From Dehalococcoidia bacterium (GTDB taxonomy: Bacteria; Chloroflexota; Dehalococcoidia; Lucifugimonadales; Lucifugimonadaceae), in the NCBI GenBank assembly GCA_028278465.1, contig JANQEF010000047.1, positions 1 to 17,653 on the forward strand: DNA of 17,653 nt, in the 5' to 3' direction. Both the position numbers and the translations under genes were made by a program. The notes beneath the pieces were generated by a model. It had not been told where the DNA came from and searched no databases. It was given only the letters and a program-made list of their open reading frames with translations. Positions 7,930 to 15,067 of the stretch are shown here, in pieces. Position 1 is the stretch's first letter. The number at the start of each line of letters is the position of its first letter.

Positions 7930-8877
7930 GTGAAGTACGCTCCTGAACCGACGCCTGAACAGCTCGCGGCACTGACCGGCGAACTGGCGCCGCGCGGCGA
8001 AGTCCGTTTCGACCACCGCATAGAAGGTGGTCTCGGCTGCACGATGGACGTGGTGCGAGTGCGTGAGCGGTCGGGCAGCGAGACGAGAGCGATACTGCGA
8101 CGCCGCGGCATGTGGTCGGAGCACGACGACATCAACGCCGCACGGACCGAACTGGACGTGCTGCGACTGTTGAGAAGCCACGATGTGCCGGCGCCCGAAC
8201 CGCTGTGGCTCGATGAGACCGGAATATTCGCCGAGCCGGCGACGCTGATCAGCTTCATCGACGGCGAGCCGCTGATGGCACCTGACGACCCGGTCGACTG
8301 GGCGACGCAGTTCGCACGGATGCTGGCGCGCGTCCACGACGTCTCGCCGGACGCTGAGATCCGCAGCCGCCTGACCGACTACAACTCGCAGGAGTCTGCT
8401 TCACTTGCCGGTTCTGAACCGCCAAAACGAGTTGCAGAGCATCACCTGGGACCGCGGCTGTGGTCAGCGCAGAAGGCCGAACTGCAGAAGACGACGCTTG
8501 AACAGGGCATTTTCCTGCACGGCGACTACTGGCCAGGCAACACTCTCTGGCAGGGCCAGCGCCTGATCGCCGTGGTTGACTTCGAACTGATAGGCATCGG
8601 CGACCCTGCGCTCGACGTCGGCACGGCGGTGGTGAACATCTGGTTCGAGCCGTGGCGGGCGGTGTCGGACGACTTCGTTGCTGTCTACAGGGCCGAGACC
8701 GGCCGCAGCCTCGATTCGTTGCGGTTCTGGTGCCTCAAGGAGCTGAAGCGCCCCATGCCGGACATCAGTCTTTGGCTGCCGTCGTTCCAGGATATGAGGT
8801 CGATGCCGGATTTCACCGCAGACGAGCTCCGGGCGCTGCACGACGGTTTGGTCCTGGAAGAACTGGACCGGACCTAA
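7930..8877 (+). CDS. Phosphotransferase family protein (APH/choline-kinase fold)
   Basis: A 315-residue protein of the aminoglycoside-phosphotransferase-like kinase family. The catalytic loop is LHGDYWPGN with Asp199 as the likely base and Asn204 as metal ligand; DFE with Asp217 replaces the DFG metal-binding motif, followed by IGDPALDVG, which is typical of APH. The glycine-rich nucleotide loop is GGLGCTMDVV (about 34-43), so the start must be upstream of Met39, and GTG 7930 is the best choice although no Shine-Dalgarno sequence precedes it. TATCCT at 7918-7923 would put a transcription start at or near the GTG, so the message could be leaderless. The substrate is unknown: this family includes kinases of small alcohols and acyl-CoA-dehydrogenase-linked proteins as well as antibiotic kinases, and there is no reason to call it a resistance gene. 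Its stop codon interlocks with that of the convergent MFS gene. Confidence 0.87.
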   Translation: MKYAPEPTPEQLAALTGELAPRGEVRFDHRIEGGLGCTMDVVRVRERSGSETRAILRRRGMWSEHDDINAARTELDVLRLLRSHDVPAPEPLWLDETGIFAEPATLISFIDGEPLMAPDDPVDWATQFARMLARVHDVSPDAEIRSRLTDYNSQESASLAGSEPPKRVAEHHLGPRLWSAQKAELQKTTLEQGIFLHGDYWPGNTLWQGQRLIAVVDFELIGIGDPALDVGTAVVNIWFEPWRAVSDDFVAVYRAETGRSLDSLRFWCLKELKRPMPDISLWLPSFQDMRSMPDFTADELRALHDGLVLEELDRT

Positions 8878-10133
8878 CCTCTCCCGCCCGCCAGCTGTTT
8901 CGCTTCCGGCAACCTCCGCAGCCGCAGCATCGCCAGCGTCCCTACTACAGGCCCGATAGCCAGGATCGCGAACGCCACACCCCAGCCGGCGGCGTCCTCC
9001 AGCACCGGCACGAGCCAGATCGAACCCGCAGTCAGCAGAAACCCGAGGCCGGTCTGGAACGTCAGCATCGTGCCTCGATACTCGTCCGGCGCAAGCTCCG
9101 TGATCGCGGTCGAGAACTGCGCCGAGTCCGAGATCACCGTCGCTCCCCATACCAGCGCCACGATCACGATCAGCGGCGCCAGGCTCACCGGCAGGAAGCC
9201 GATGAACACCGCCATCCCGCCAGACAGCACCATCAGCAAACTCGTGACGCCGGTGCGGCCCATCCTCTCGGCCAGGATCCCGGCCAGCGGACTCGCGACT
9301 GCGCCGACGAGGAACACCAGGAACGTCAGTGCGCTCGCCAGGTCGAGCGAGTCGCCGATCAGCGGCCGCACTCCGATCACCACCGCCATGAAGGCGCCGA
9401 TCCACGCCCACATTGCGTAAAGCTCCCACATGTGGCCCAGGTAGCCGACCAGCGTCAGCCGCATTCCGCGGTCAGTGAATAGCGTCAGCATCGAGGACGG
9501 CCTGAACTTCGCAGACGGCGCCTCGTACGGCCCGTCGCTCACCAGCACCCGCATCGCTGCTCCGCCGCCAAACGCCAGGAATGAGCTGCCGAGTATCACT
9601 GCCTGCCAGTTGTCGACGAATATCGAGCTCAGCAGGTGCGGCGACCCGGAGCCGAGGGTGAGCGAACCGACCATCATCCCCAGCGCGAAGCCGCGACCCT
9701 TCGTGAACCAGCCGGCGAGCACCTTCATTGCCGGCGGGTAGACGCCGCCGAGGAACGCGCCGGTGCCGAACCTGATCAGGATGAGCAGCGGCAGGTTGTC
9801 GATCGGTATGACGAGCAGGTTGAGCGCGCCTGCGCCGACGGCTGATATGAAGAACAGCGTGCGAGAGTTGAGCACGTCGGCGAGGTTGGTGAGCGCTATT
9901 GCGACGGTGCCGAAGACGAAGCCGAGCTGCACGGCGATGGTGAGCCATGCGACGTCCGATTCTGTGAGCCCTTTTTCGGCTTCGAGCGCGGTGGATATGG
10001 CGTTTGTCGAGAACCAGACGGAGAGGCCGAAGAGTGACGCGAGTGAGACGATGAGCAGTGTCCGGCGCCGGGCGCGTGATTCTTCCTGTTCCGAACGGAA
10101 GGCGGTTCCCGGCGCAGAGGTCGTCTGACTCAT
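8874..10133 (-). CDS. MFS transporter
   Basis: A 419-residue integral membrane protein with about 12 hydrophobic segments in two halves, the size and pattern of a major facilitator. Helix 1 is LLIVSLASLFGLSVWF, the loop between helices 2 and 3 is ADVLNSRTLF (a degenerate motif A), and the segment GGVYPPAMKVLAGWF followed by KGRGFALG is typical of MFS helices 4-5. In the second half, LAERMGRTG is the matching cytoplasmic loop. It faces the cytoplasm with a charged N-terminus (EQEESRARRR). The general look is that of the CynX/NimT-like and nitrate/nitrite-type MFS groups, but the substrate cannot be assigned. It is convergent with the phosphotransferase gene, with 4 bases shared (8874-8877, CTAA). 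ATG 10133 has no strong ribosome-binding site. Confidence 0.9.
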   Translation of the reverse strand: MSQTTSAPGTAFRSEQEESRARRRTLLIVSLASLFGLSVWFSTNAISTALEAEKGLTESDVAWLTIAVQLGFVFGTVAIALTNLADVLNSRTLFFISAVGAGALNLLVIPIDNLPLLILIRFGTGAFLGGVYPPAMKVLAGWFTKGRGFALGMMVGSLTLGSGSPHLLSSIFVDNWQAVILGSSFLAFGGGAAMRVLVSDGPYEAPSAKFRPSSMLTLFTDRGMRLTLVGYLGHMWELYAMWAWIGAFMAVVIGVRPLIGDSLDLASALTFLVFLVGAVASPLAGILAERMGRTGVTSLLMVLSGGMAVFIGFLPVSLAPLIVIVALVWGATVISDSAQFSTAITELAPDEYRGTMLTFQTGLGFLLTAGSIWLVPVLEDAAGWGVAFAILAIGPVVGTLAMLRLRRLPEAKQLAGGRG

Positions 10134-10225
10134 AGCGAATTCGATGTTAGCTTGTTGGTCCGGGGTGTCTTCTTGTTGCTCTCAGCTTCGGATGCCCTCT
10201 GGGCGCGAGTTAGAGGGTGGGTGTC

Positions 10226-10280
10226 TTTGGTAGGGGCGCCGCTTGCTGCGCCCGGTGACGCCGGAGGCGGCACGTCTGGC
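10226..10280. repeat. Dispersed double-hairpin repeat, copy 2
   Basis: Bases 10226-10257 are identical to 6851-6882. The following hairpin is GTGACGCC (10255-10262), loop GGA, GGCGGCAC (10266-10273), ending in CACGTCTGGC. Compared with copy 1, one pair has changed from G-C to C-G on both sides and one pair has been lost (A opposite G). This lies in the 344-base gap between the divergent MFS and thioesterase genes, otherwise filled with other repeats; 10134-10225 shows nothing recognisable. Confidence 0.8.
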
Positions 10281-10314
10281 TTGTCCTCAGAAGACAATTG
10301 GCTGTCCCCCTTCA

Positions 10315-10337
10315 CCCCCTCCCAGGCTGGGAGCGGG
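10315..10337. repeat. 10-bp-arm palindrome, degenerate third copy
   Basis: CCCCCTCCCA, loop GGC, TGGGAGCGGG: nine of ten pairs form, with one C-C mismatch. The core CTCCCA-GGC-TGGGAG is identical to the copy upstream of uvrA (3626-3648). Confidence 0.65.
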
Positions 10338-10346
10338 AAGACCGCC

Positions 10347-10370
10347 ACCCTTCGACGGGCTCAGGATGGC
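10347..10370 (+). repeat. 24-bp dispersed repeat (ACCCTTCGAC...TCAGGATGGC), copy 2
   Basis: ACCCTTCGAC, GGGC, TCAGGATGGC. It differs from the minus-strand copy at 6903-6926 by two bases in the central four. Confidence 0.7.
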
Positions 10371-10404
10371 GTTCTGAATCTGTCAGGCCACCGATACATG
10401 ACCG

Positions 10405-10437
10405 GTCAGATCTCTCCCTGCGGTCGAGATGACAAAC
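10405..10437 (+). repeat. Palindromic repeat GTCAG...GACAAAC, member 3
   Basis: GTCAG, stem ATCTC, 11-base loop, stem GAGAT, GACAAAC. It has the same borders as the member at 6972-7005, whose stem is ATTCC/GGAAT. It lies 41 bases before the thioesterase start, so it is probably in or near that gene's promoter region. Confidence 0.75.
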
Positions 10438-10477
10438 TAACTGCCGCCTCACCACTGACCACAACCGGAGTTTGAAC

Positions 10478-10984
10478 TTGGTCTCAGCTGACACGGCGTA
10501 CTTCCAGGACGGCCTCCACGGCAACCACTGCTTCGGCTGCGGGGCGTGGAACGACAGAGGGCTGCGCATCAAGAGCTTCTGGGACGGCGACGAGTCGGTG
10601 TGCGTATTCGAGCCGCAGTCGCACCACGCCGCCATGCCGCCAGACGTCATGAACGGCGGCATCATCGCATCGGTGATCGACTGCCACAGCGTCTGCACCG
10701 CCATTGCCGACGCCTACCGACTAGAAGGCCGTGAAGTCGGCGAAGGACCGAAGATCTGGTACGCCACCGGGTCGCTGCGCGTGAACTACAGGCTGCCGAC
10801 GCCGATCGCCGGGCCGATCACAGTGCGATCAAAGATCACCGAATCGAGCAGAAAGAAGACGGTGCTGTCGGTGCAGCTCTTCTCATTCGAAGACGAGATG
10901 ACGTGCGATGGCGAGGTGCTGGCGATCAGGGTGCCGGACGAGTGGGCAGACCCCGGCGGCCTGTTGAAACACCTGAAGAAATAG
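10478..10984 (+). CDS. PaaI-type hotdog thioesterase
   Basis: A 168-residue hotdog-fold protein. Near the N-terminus it has HCFGCG followed by N-DRGL-IK-F, the hallmark opening of a widespread PaaI/YbgC-like acyl-CoA thioesterase group. Next comes the central helix motif VMNGGIIASVIDCHSVCTA, where the N-GG-I-A--D core carries the catalytic acid (Asp in IASVIDCHS), then RVNYRLPTPI as the following strand. It probably hydrolyses an acyl- or aryl-CoA; the substrate is not predictable. The start chosen is TTG 10478 because GGAG (10467-10470) lies 7 bases upstream; the in-frame TTG at 10472 is only one base from GGAG and cannot use it. The two CxxC-spaced cysteines might bind metal, as an inference. 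Confidence 0.85.
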   Translation: MVSADTAYFQDGLHGNHCFGCGAWNDRGLRIKSFWDGDESVCVFEPQSHHAAMPPDVMNGGIIASVIDCHSVCTAIADAYRLEGREVGEGPKIWYATGSLRVNYRLPTPIAGPITVRSKITESSRKKTVLSVQLFSFEDEMTCDGEVLAIRVPDEWADPGGLLKHLKK

Positions 10985-11051
10985 ACGGCTCAGCCGGGTT
11001 ACCGACGGGTCGCTCAGCGGCGGCCCTGGGTCCAACCGGCTGGAGCGAGAC

Positions 11052-12119
11052 TCACAGCGACGGCTCTCTCCCCTTCCTGCACACGTAGATGCAGTTTGTC
11101 GGGTTTGAAGACTGCAGTATCTGCACGTCGACCAGGCCCGTCTTCGCCAGCATCTCCAGCGCAAGCTCGCGGCCCCACACCGTGCCCAGCCCGGCGCCGC
11201 CCTCCGCCAGCGAAACCGTCATGCAGTGCATTGTGCTTACGGTGTACAGGTAAGGCGCCAGCGGGTTGTCCAGGTTGTTCCGCAACTCGCTTGAAGCATC
11301 GATGTCGATCATCAGGTAGACGCCACCGGGAGCGAGGCAGCGGCCGATCGCGTCAAGCGCCGCCTGCGGGTCAGCCTGGTCGTGTACGGCGTCGAACGTG
11401 GTCACCAGGTCAAACCCGCCGTCCTCCGAGATCTTCGTGCAGTCCTTGACCTCGAAGCGGACGTTCTGCAGCGCCATCTCGGCCGCTTCGGAGCGAGCCG
11501 CCTCGATGGCATCGGCAGCTATGTCGTAGCCGGTGAAGGTGGATGCCGGATACGCCGCGGCCATCAGGTTAAGGTTGTGTCCTGTGCCGCATCCAACATC
11601 GCAGGCCTTGATGCCGTCCGTCAGCCGCTCCTCCAGCCCCGGAACGACCCGGATGTAGCCGTCGATCAGCATCTCGTCGTACTCGCGGCGGAAGCGCTGG
11701 TCCATGAGCGCGGTGAACTCGGGCCTGAACGCCGAGTAAGGCACGCCGCCGCCCTCTCGAAACGCCGTAGCCACCGCATCGACGTGCTTGCCGAGGTAGG
11801 TCAGCAGTCCGGCGTTGACGGCCCTATTCGGAGCGCCGTTGCCAGCGAGGCTGACAGCGTGCTCTACCGGCAGCAAATAGGTACCCGTGACGTCGTCGAA
11901 CTCCATGATCCCGCCGCTGGTCACCGCGCCGAGCCACTCGCGTACATAGCGCTCTTCGAGGCCCGCTCGTTCTGCTAGCTCTGCGCTGGTGGCGGGGCCT
12001 TCAGCCGCGGCGTCCCAGAGGCCGGTTCGGAACCCGACGTCGATCATCAGCGTCAGCGCGGCGCCGACATATATGTCGCCGATCCGCTCTCGGAACTTTT
12101 CAGCCTTGACCCTGTTCAA
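11052..12119 (-). CDS. SAM-dependent methyltransferase with N-terminal winged helix
   Basis: 355 residues in two parts. Residues 15-90 are a winged-helix dimerisation region of the kind seen in O-methyltransferase-like and Rv2258c-like proteins (LIDVG-like helix, SAELAERAGLEERYVREWL as helix-turn-helix, GTYLLP as the wing end). Residues 165-300 are a class I Rossmann methyltransferase with motif I DVGCGTG (174-180), an acidic motif II at GYDIAADAI, motif post-II KDCTK and motif IV FDLVTTFDAVHD. The methyl acceptor is unknown. The start is TTG 12119, the only ATG/GTG/TTG before the DIYVG segment; the frame stays open upstream but into the neighbour gene. It begins 5 bases after the stop of the deazaflavin-type oxidoreductase gene, so the two form one transcription unit. 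Confidence 0.85.
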   Translation of the reverse strand: MNRVKAEKFRERIGDIYVGAALTLMIDVGFRTGLWDAAAEGPATSAELAERAGLEERYVREWLGAVTSGGIMEFDDVTGTYLLPVEHAVSLAGNGAPNRAVNAGLLTYLGKHVDAVATAFREGGGVPYSAFRPEFTALMDQRFRREYDEMLIDGYIRVVPGLEERLTDGIKACDVGCGTGHNLNLMAAAYPASTFTGYDIAADAIEAARSEAAEMALQNVRFEVKDCTKISEDGGFDLVTTFDAVHDQADPQAALDAIGRCLAPGGVYLMIDIDASSELRNNLDNPLAPYLYTVSTMHCMTVSLAEGGAGLGTVWGRELALEMLAKTGLVDVQILQSSNPTNCIYVCRKGREPSL

Positions 12120-12124
12120 ACGGT

Positions 12125-12562
12125 TCAGCTCTCTCTCGAATGTTTCGACTCGTCGTCGGCTTCGGACGGCTTACGCAGCCTGATCAGCACGCTCTCCTTC
12201 GCCTTGGCGCGGATCATCGATCTTCGCACCCAGCCGCGGCGCAGCAACCCTGCGGCGATGGCATCGATATCGTCTGTCACCACGTCCGGCGACATCACGA
12301 CGCGCTCACCCTTCAGGTACACGGGCAATTCGCCACCGTCCTCGATGTTCCGCCACCACTGCCTGCGCCGGTACGTCATCACCGAGATGCCGTGCTCGCT
12401 CGACTTATAGTTGACCGGCACGAGGTACACACGGCCGCTCCTGCGCCCCGTGATCTCGAGCAACACAACGTTGTGACTGAACAGCCAGTGAAGGCGGCTG
12501 CGCAGCGCCCGCCGCACGAACCCGTTGCCGACGGCCAGAAACGGTTTGATCAGTCTGTTCAT
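12125..12562 (-). CDS. Deazaflavin-dependent nitroreductase-like oxidoreductase (DDN family)
   Basis: 145 residues. The family signature is LEITGRRSGRVYLVPVNY (about 37-54 from the chosen start), which corresponds to the T-GRxSG segment that contacts the F420 or flavin phosphate in the split beta-barrel DDN family. A long N-terminal helix with LRSRLHWLFSHN and a basic C-terminus complete the fold. The family uses F420H2 or flavin to reduce quinones and related compounds; cofactor choice cannot be seen here. ATG 12562 gives MNRLIKPFL, the usual family N-terminus; an in-frame GTG at 12598 would add 12 residues and has TAATAC 8 bases before it, so a near-leaderless GTG start is possible. First gene of a two-gene unit with the methyltransferase, divergent from the thioredoxin gene. 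Confidence 0.8.
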   Translation of the reverse strand: MNRLIKPFLAVGNGFVRRALRSRLHWLFSHNVVLLEITGRRSGRVYLVPVNYKSSEHGISVMTYRRRQWWRNIEDGGELPVYLKGERVVMSPDVVTDDIDAIAAGLLRRGWVRRSMIRAKAKESVLIRLRKPSEADDESKHSRES

Positions 12563-12670
12563 CTCATTCTGAGTAGCCGGACGAATCCGCGCACGCACGG
12601 CGCAGTGTATTAGGAATCGCCGTTAGTCGAGACGCCTGCGCTCAGTCCGCCACCGCACAGGAAACCGAAC

Positions 12671-13162
12671 TTGTCGTTTTCAGAGACGCTCAACCACTAC
12701 TCGCTGGTGATCGCATTCCCGGTGCTCATCCTGGCGCTGTTCCTGCTGCTGCCGATCAGGCGGTGGCGGGACCGCATCCCGCTCTACACGGCGGTCCTCG
12801 TGCTGGGGCTGATCGGCTTCGCACTCCTGCGGCCCGGCGGCAGCACCGTTTCGTCGACCGAGGAAGCGAACCAGGTCCTGGCGTCCGGCCAGCCGGTCTT
12901 CGTCGAGTTCTTCTCGAACACCTGCACGATGTGCCTGGCGAGCGAGCCGAACGTGAAGAGCCTGGAGTCCGAGATCGGCGACCGGGCGCAGGTGCTGCGG
13001 CTGAACGTGCAGGACGGCCTTTCGGTGCCGCTGATGCGCGAGTTCAACGCCTTCACAACGCCGACCTTCATCGTGTTCAACGACCTGGGCCAGGAGGTGT
13101 GGCGCCAAACCGGCACGATACTGGACAAAGGCGATGCGCTCGAAGCGCTGGGGCTGAGTTAG
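12671..13162 (+). CDS. Membrane-anchored thioredoxin-domain protein
   Basis: 163 residues. Two hydrophobic helices at the N-terminus (about 12-28 and 37-55, separated by a short Arg-rich RRWRDR loop) anchor a thioredoxin domain (about 65-163). The redox motif is C-T-M-C (Cys85, Cys88) after FVEFFSNT, and the cis-proline is in FTTPTFIVF. With both helix ends flanked by positive charge in the loop, the domain is expected outside the cytoplasm; that is inference. A CTMC dipeptide is unlike the CGPC of general thioredoxins and more like those of specialised disulfide carriers. The start is TTG 12671, supported by AGGA (12659-12662) at 8 bases. Its stop codon interlocks with that of the convergent PfkB gene (13159-13162, TTAG). 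Confidence 0.85.
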   Translation: MSFSETLNHYSLVIAFPVLILALFLLLPIRRWRDRIPLYTAVLVLGLIGFALLRPGGSTVSSTEEANQVLASGQPVFVEFFSNTCTMCLASEPNVKSLESEIGDRAQVLRLNVQDGLSVPLMREFNAFTTPTFIVFNDLGQEVWRQTGTILDKGDALEALGLS

Positions 13163-14064
13163 CGGCCACCACTCTGCGCTGCCAGCAGCGCCTCTACTTC
13201 GTGGCGGGACTCCGGAACGCCCTTGAGCCCGACGCGGCTGACACAGATCGCAGCAGCGGTCGATGCGAACCTCCCCGCCTGCTCGACGCTGTGGGTCTCT
13301 GAGAAGCGGACAGCGAAAGCGGCTGCCCAGACATCACCCGCGCCGGTCGTGTCGACTACTGCCGGCGGCTCAACGGCCGCGATCTCGTGCTCGCCGCCTT
13401 CATAGAAGATCGTCGCGCCGCGACTACCGCGCGTCACCGCAAGCACCTGCGCCAGCTGTCTCCAGCCCGCCAGGTCACCGGCGGCTTCGGCTTCTTCCTC
13501 TGACAGCACGACAAGGTCCCACGGCCCGGTTATCTCTGACACTTCGGGCGCCAGCAGCGTGATCGAACCGTCAGCTGCGACATCTCGAAACCAGCCCTGC
13601 GGTACGAGGCATACGAACTCCGACCAGAACCAGCTGCGGCAATCGAGAGGCAACTCATCGAGCAGCGGGCAGGCGAACACGATCGATGCGTTCCTGCCAC
13701 GCTGGCCAATGGCGCCCAGCGACTCGTCGATCGCCGGTGCGCCGCTGAGAAGACGCTGCCTGCGGGAATCGCCCTCGACCCAGTCCTCGAAGATCGTCTG
13801 CTCGCCGTCAGGGTCGACGCTGGTCTCCAGCGTGCCGGAGTCGATGCCTGCGCTGCTGCCGGACCGGGCGTCGGGTCCGGTGGCCGCCACCACGGCGGCC
13901 CGCTCGCCAGTCAGGAGCCACGCCGTGAGCGCGGTGTAGACGGACGCGCCGCCGTGCTCAGGCTTGGAGCGCTCCCCGTTCGCGCCGATATGGATGTCCT
14001 GCGACTGGTGGCCGACGCCAAGGTACTTGATCGGCGGAAGGTCGTTTTGCGAAGCGCTGCTCAC
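13159..14064 (-). CDS. PfkB family carbohydrate kinase
   Basis: 301 residues of the ribokinase/PfkB fold. The C-terminal signature VVDTTGAGDVWAAAFAVRF has the anion-hole DTTGAGD at 238-244 with Asp244 as catalytic base. The N-terminal substrate motif is EHGGASVYTALTAW (GGA at 38-40). TRGSRGATIFYEGG is the usual strand-turn before the signature. The substrate is not predictable. The start is GTG 14064, since the frame above it overlaps jag and yields only low-complexity antisense of that gene. It begins 28 bases after the jag stop, so it may be the last gene of the yidD-yidC-jag unit, though its job looks unrelated. Confidence 0.85.
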   Translation of the reverse strand: MSSASQNDLPPIKYLGVGHQSQDIHIGANGERSKPEHGGASVYTALTAWLLTGERAAVVAATGPDARSGSSAGIDSGTLETSVDPDGEQTIFEDWVEGDSRRQRLLSGAPAIDESLGAIGQRGRNASIVFACPLLDELPLDCRSWFWSEFVCLVPQGWFRDVAADGSITLLAPEVSEITGPWDLVVLSEEEAEAAGDLAGWRQLAQVLAVTRGSRGATIFYEGGEHEIAAVEPPAVVDTTGAGDVWAAAFAVRFSETHSVEQAGRFASTAAAICVSRVGLKGVPESRHEVEALLAAQSGGR

Positions 14065-14092
14065 GGCCTGTGATCCCGATCTGGCCCGGAAC

Positions 14093-15067
14093 CTACCTGC
14101 GGGGCAGTATGACCACTCGCCGCTGGTTGCCCTCGCCCTCGCTCTCGGTGCGCACACGCCGGTGCGATGCGAGCGACATGTGGACGATGCGTCGCTCGCC
14201 CGGCGGCATCGGGTCGAGCGCCGATGATCGGCCGCTACTGGCGACCCTTCCGGCTGTCCTGCGCGCCAGGCGTCGCAGCATGTCCGCTCGCCGCTGCCGG
14301 TAGTCCTCGACGTCGACGACAACGAATGCCTTACGTCCGAGCTGGCGGCTCACCACCATACGCACCAGGAACTGCAGCGCCTGCAGCGTCTCGCCACGCC
14401 GGCCGATCAGCAGCCCTGCGTCCTCACCCTCGATCTCGAAGACGAGCGAGCCGTCCTCGGTGTCGTCGCGCACATACGTCTCGGCGATCACGCCCATCGT
14501 TGCCAGGAAGTAGTCGAGCACCTCTGCGACAAGCTGCTCGGCCTCGGTGTCACGCTCGCGCGGCGGCCGGTCCTCCTCGCGCTCTTCTTCGAAGTCAGGC
14601 TGCGCGTCGTCATCTGAGAAATCGTCGTCCGCGCCGCCGTCGTCCTGCTCGTCCCGGACCGCGACCGCTGAATCGTCTTCCGGCTCGGATCGCCGTCCTC
14701 CACGAGACCTCCCACTTCGTCCCCTGCCACCTCTCGCACGACCGCCACGAGCCCGCCCACGAGAGCCGCGCCGCGGACGCTCCTCCTGTTCCTCTTCTTC
14801 CTCAGCCGGTTCGGCAACCTCCGCCTCAGGCGCGGCCGCCTCGGCTTCGTCCTCGTCCGCCTCTTCGGCCTCGCGCGCAGCCGCGGCGGCCTGTCCGACC
14901 AGGGTTATCTCGATCCGGGCCGGCTCGCCGCCAAAGCCAAGAATGCCCGATCTGCCCGGGCTGACGACCCTTATCTCAACGTCTTCGAGATCGACGCCGA
15001 GAGTTGCGAGTGCGTCTTCGGTTGCCTCGTCTACGGTCTTGCCGGTGAACATCCGTGGACTGTCCAT
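14093..15067 (-). CDS. jag: Jag/KhpB RNA-binding protein (Jag_N, KH, R3H)
   Basis: 324 residues. Jag_N domain at about 6-57 with the PGRSGILGFG turn. KH domain at about 176-253 with the RNA-binding loop IGRRGET (221-227). R3H domain at about 255-322 with R292-x3-H296. Between Jag_N and KH lies a 115-residue low-complexity linker: an acidic Glu/Ala block (64-96), an Arg/Gly block with repeated RGG/GGR (97-127) and a second acidic block (128-173). Jag/KhpB binds RNA, often in complex with KhpA, and affects cell-envelope growth and small-RNA function in monoderms. ATG 15067 has an excellent AAGGA at 6 bases, lying inside yidC, whose last 92 bases overlap this gene. A longer frame to 15214 is open but is antisense-like repetition of yidC in another frame. 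Confidence 0.93.
   Translation of the reverse strand: MDSPRMFTGKTVDEATEDALATLGVDLEDVEIRVVSPGRSGILGFGGEPARIEITLVGQAAAAAREAEEADEDEAEAAAPEAEVAEPAEEEEEQEERPRRGSRGRARGGRARGGRGRSGRSRGGRRSEPEDDSAVAVRDEQDDGGADDDFSDDDAQPDFEEEREEDRPPRERDTEAEQLVAEVLDYFLATMGVIAETYVRDDTEDGSLVFEIEGEDAGLLIGRRGETLQALQFLVRMVVSRQLGRKAFVVVDVEDYRQRRADMLRRLARRTAGRVASSGRSSALDPMPPGERRIVHMSLASHRRVRTESEGEGNQRRVVILPRR

Noticed and set aside
7492..8337. 281-residue minus-strand frame opposite the small gene and the phosphotransferase
   Set aside because: It is the shadow of two supported plus-strand genes and crosses the terminator; Arg/Ala/Val-rich composition typical of antisense frames in GC-rich DNA.
7930..8877. Aminoglycoside resistance gene
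   Set aside because: Only the general kinase fold is supported; the family is mostly non-resistance and the context gives no hint of antibiotic modification.
8464..9482. Long frames on both strands (321 and 276 residues) across the phosphotransferase/MFS junction
   Set aside because: Each is out of frame with a clearly recognisable gene and carries Arg/Gln/His-rich low complexity.
14065..14322. N-terminal extension of the PfkB kinase to position 14322
   Set aside because: It overlaps the conserved R3H domain of jag in another frame and has no PfkB similarity; GTG 14064 gives a family-sized protein.
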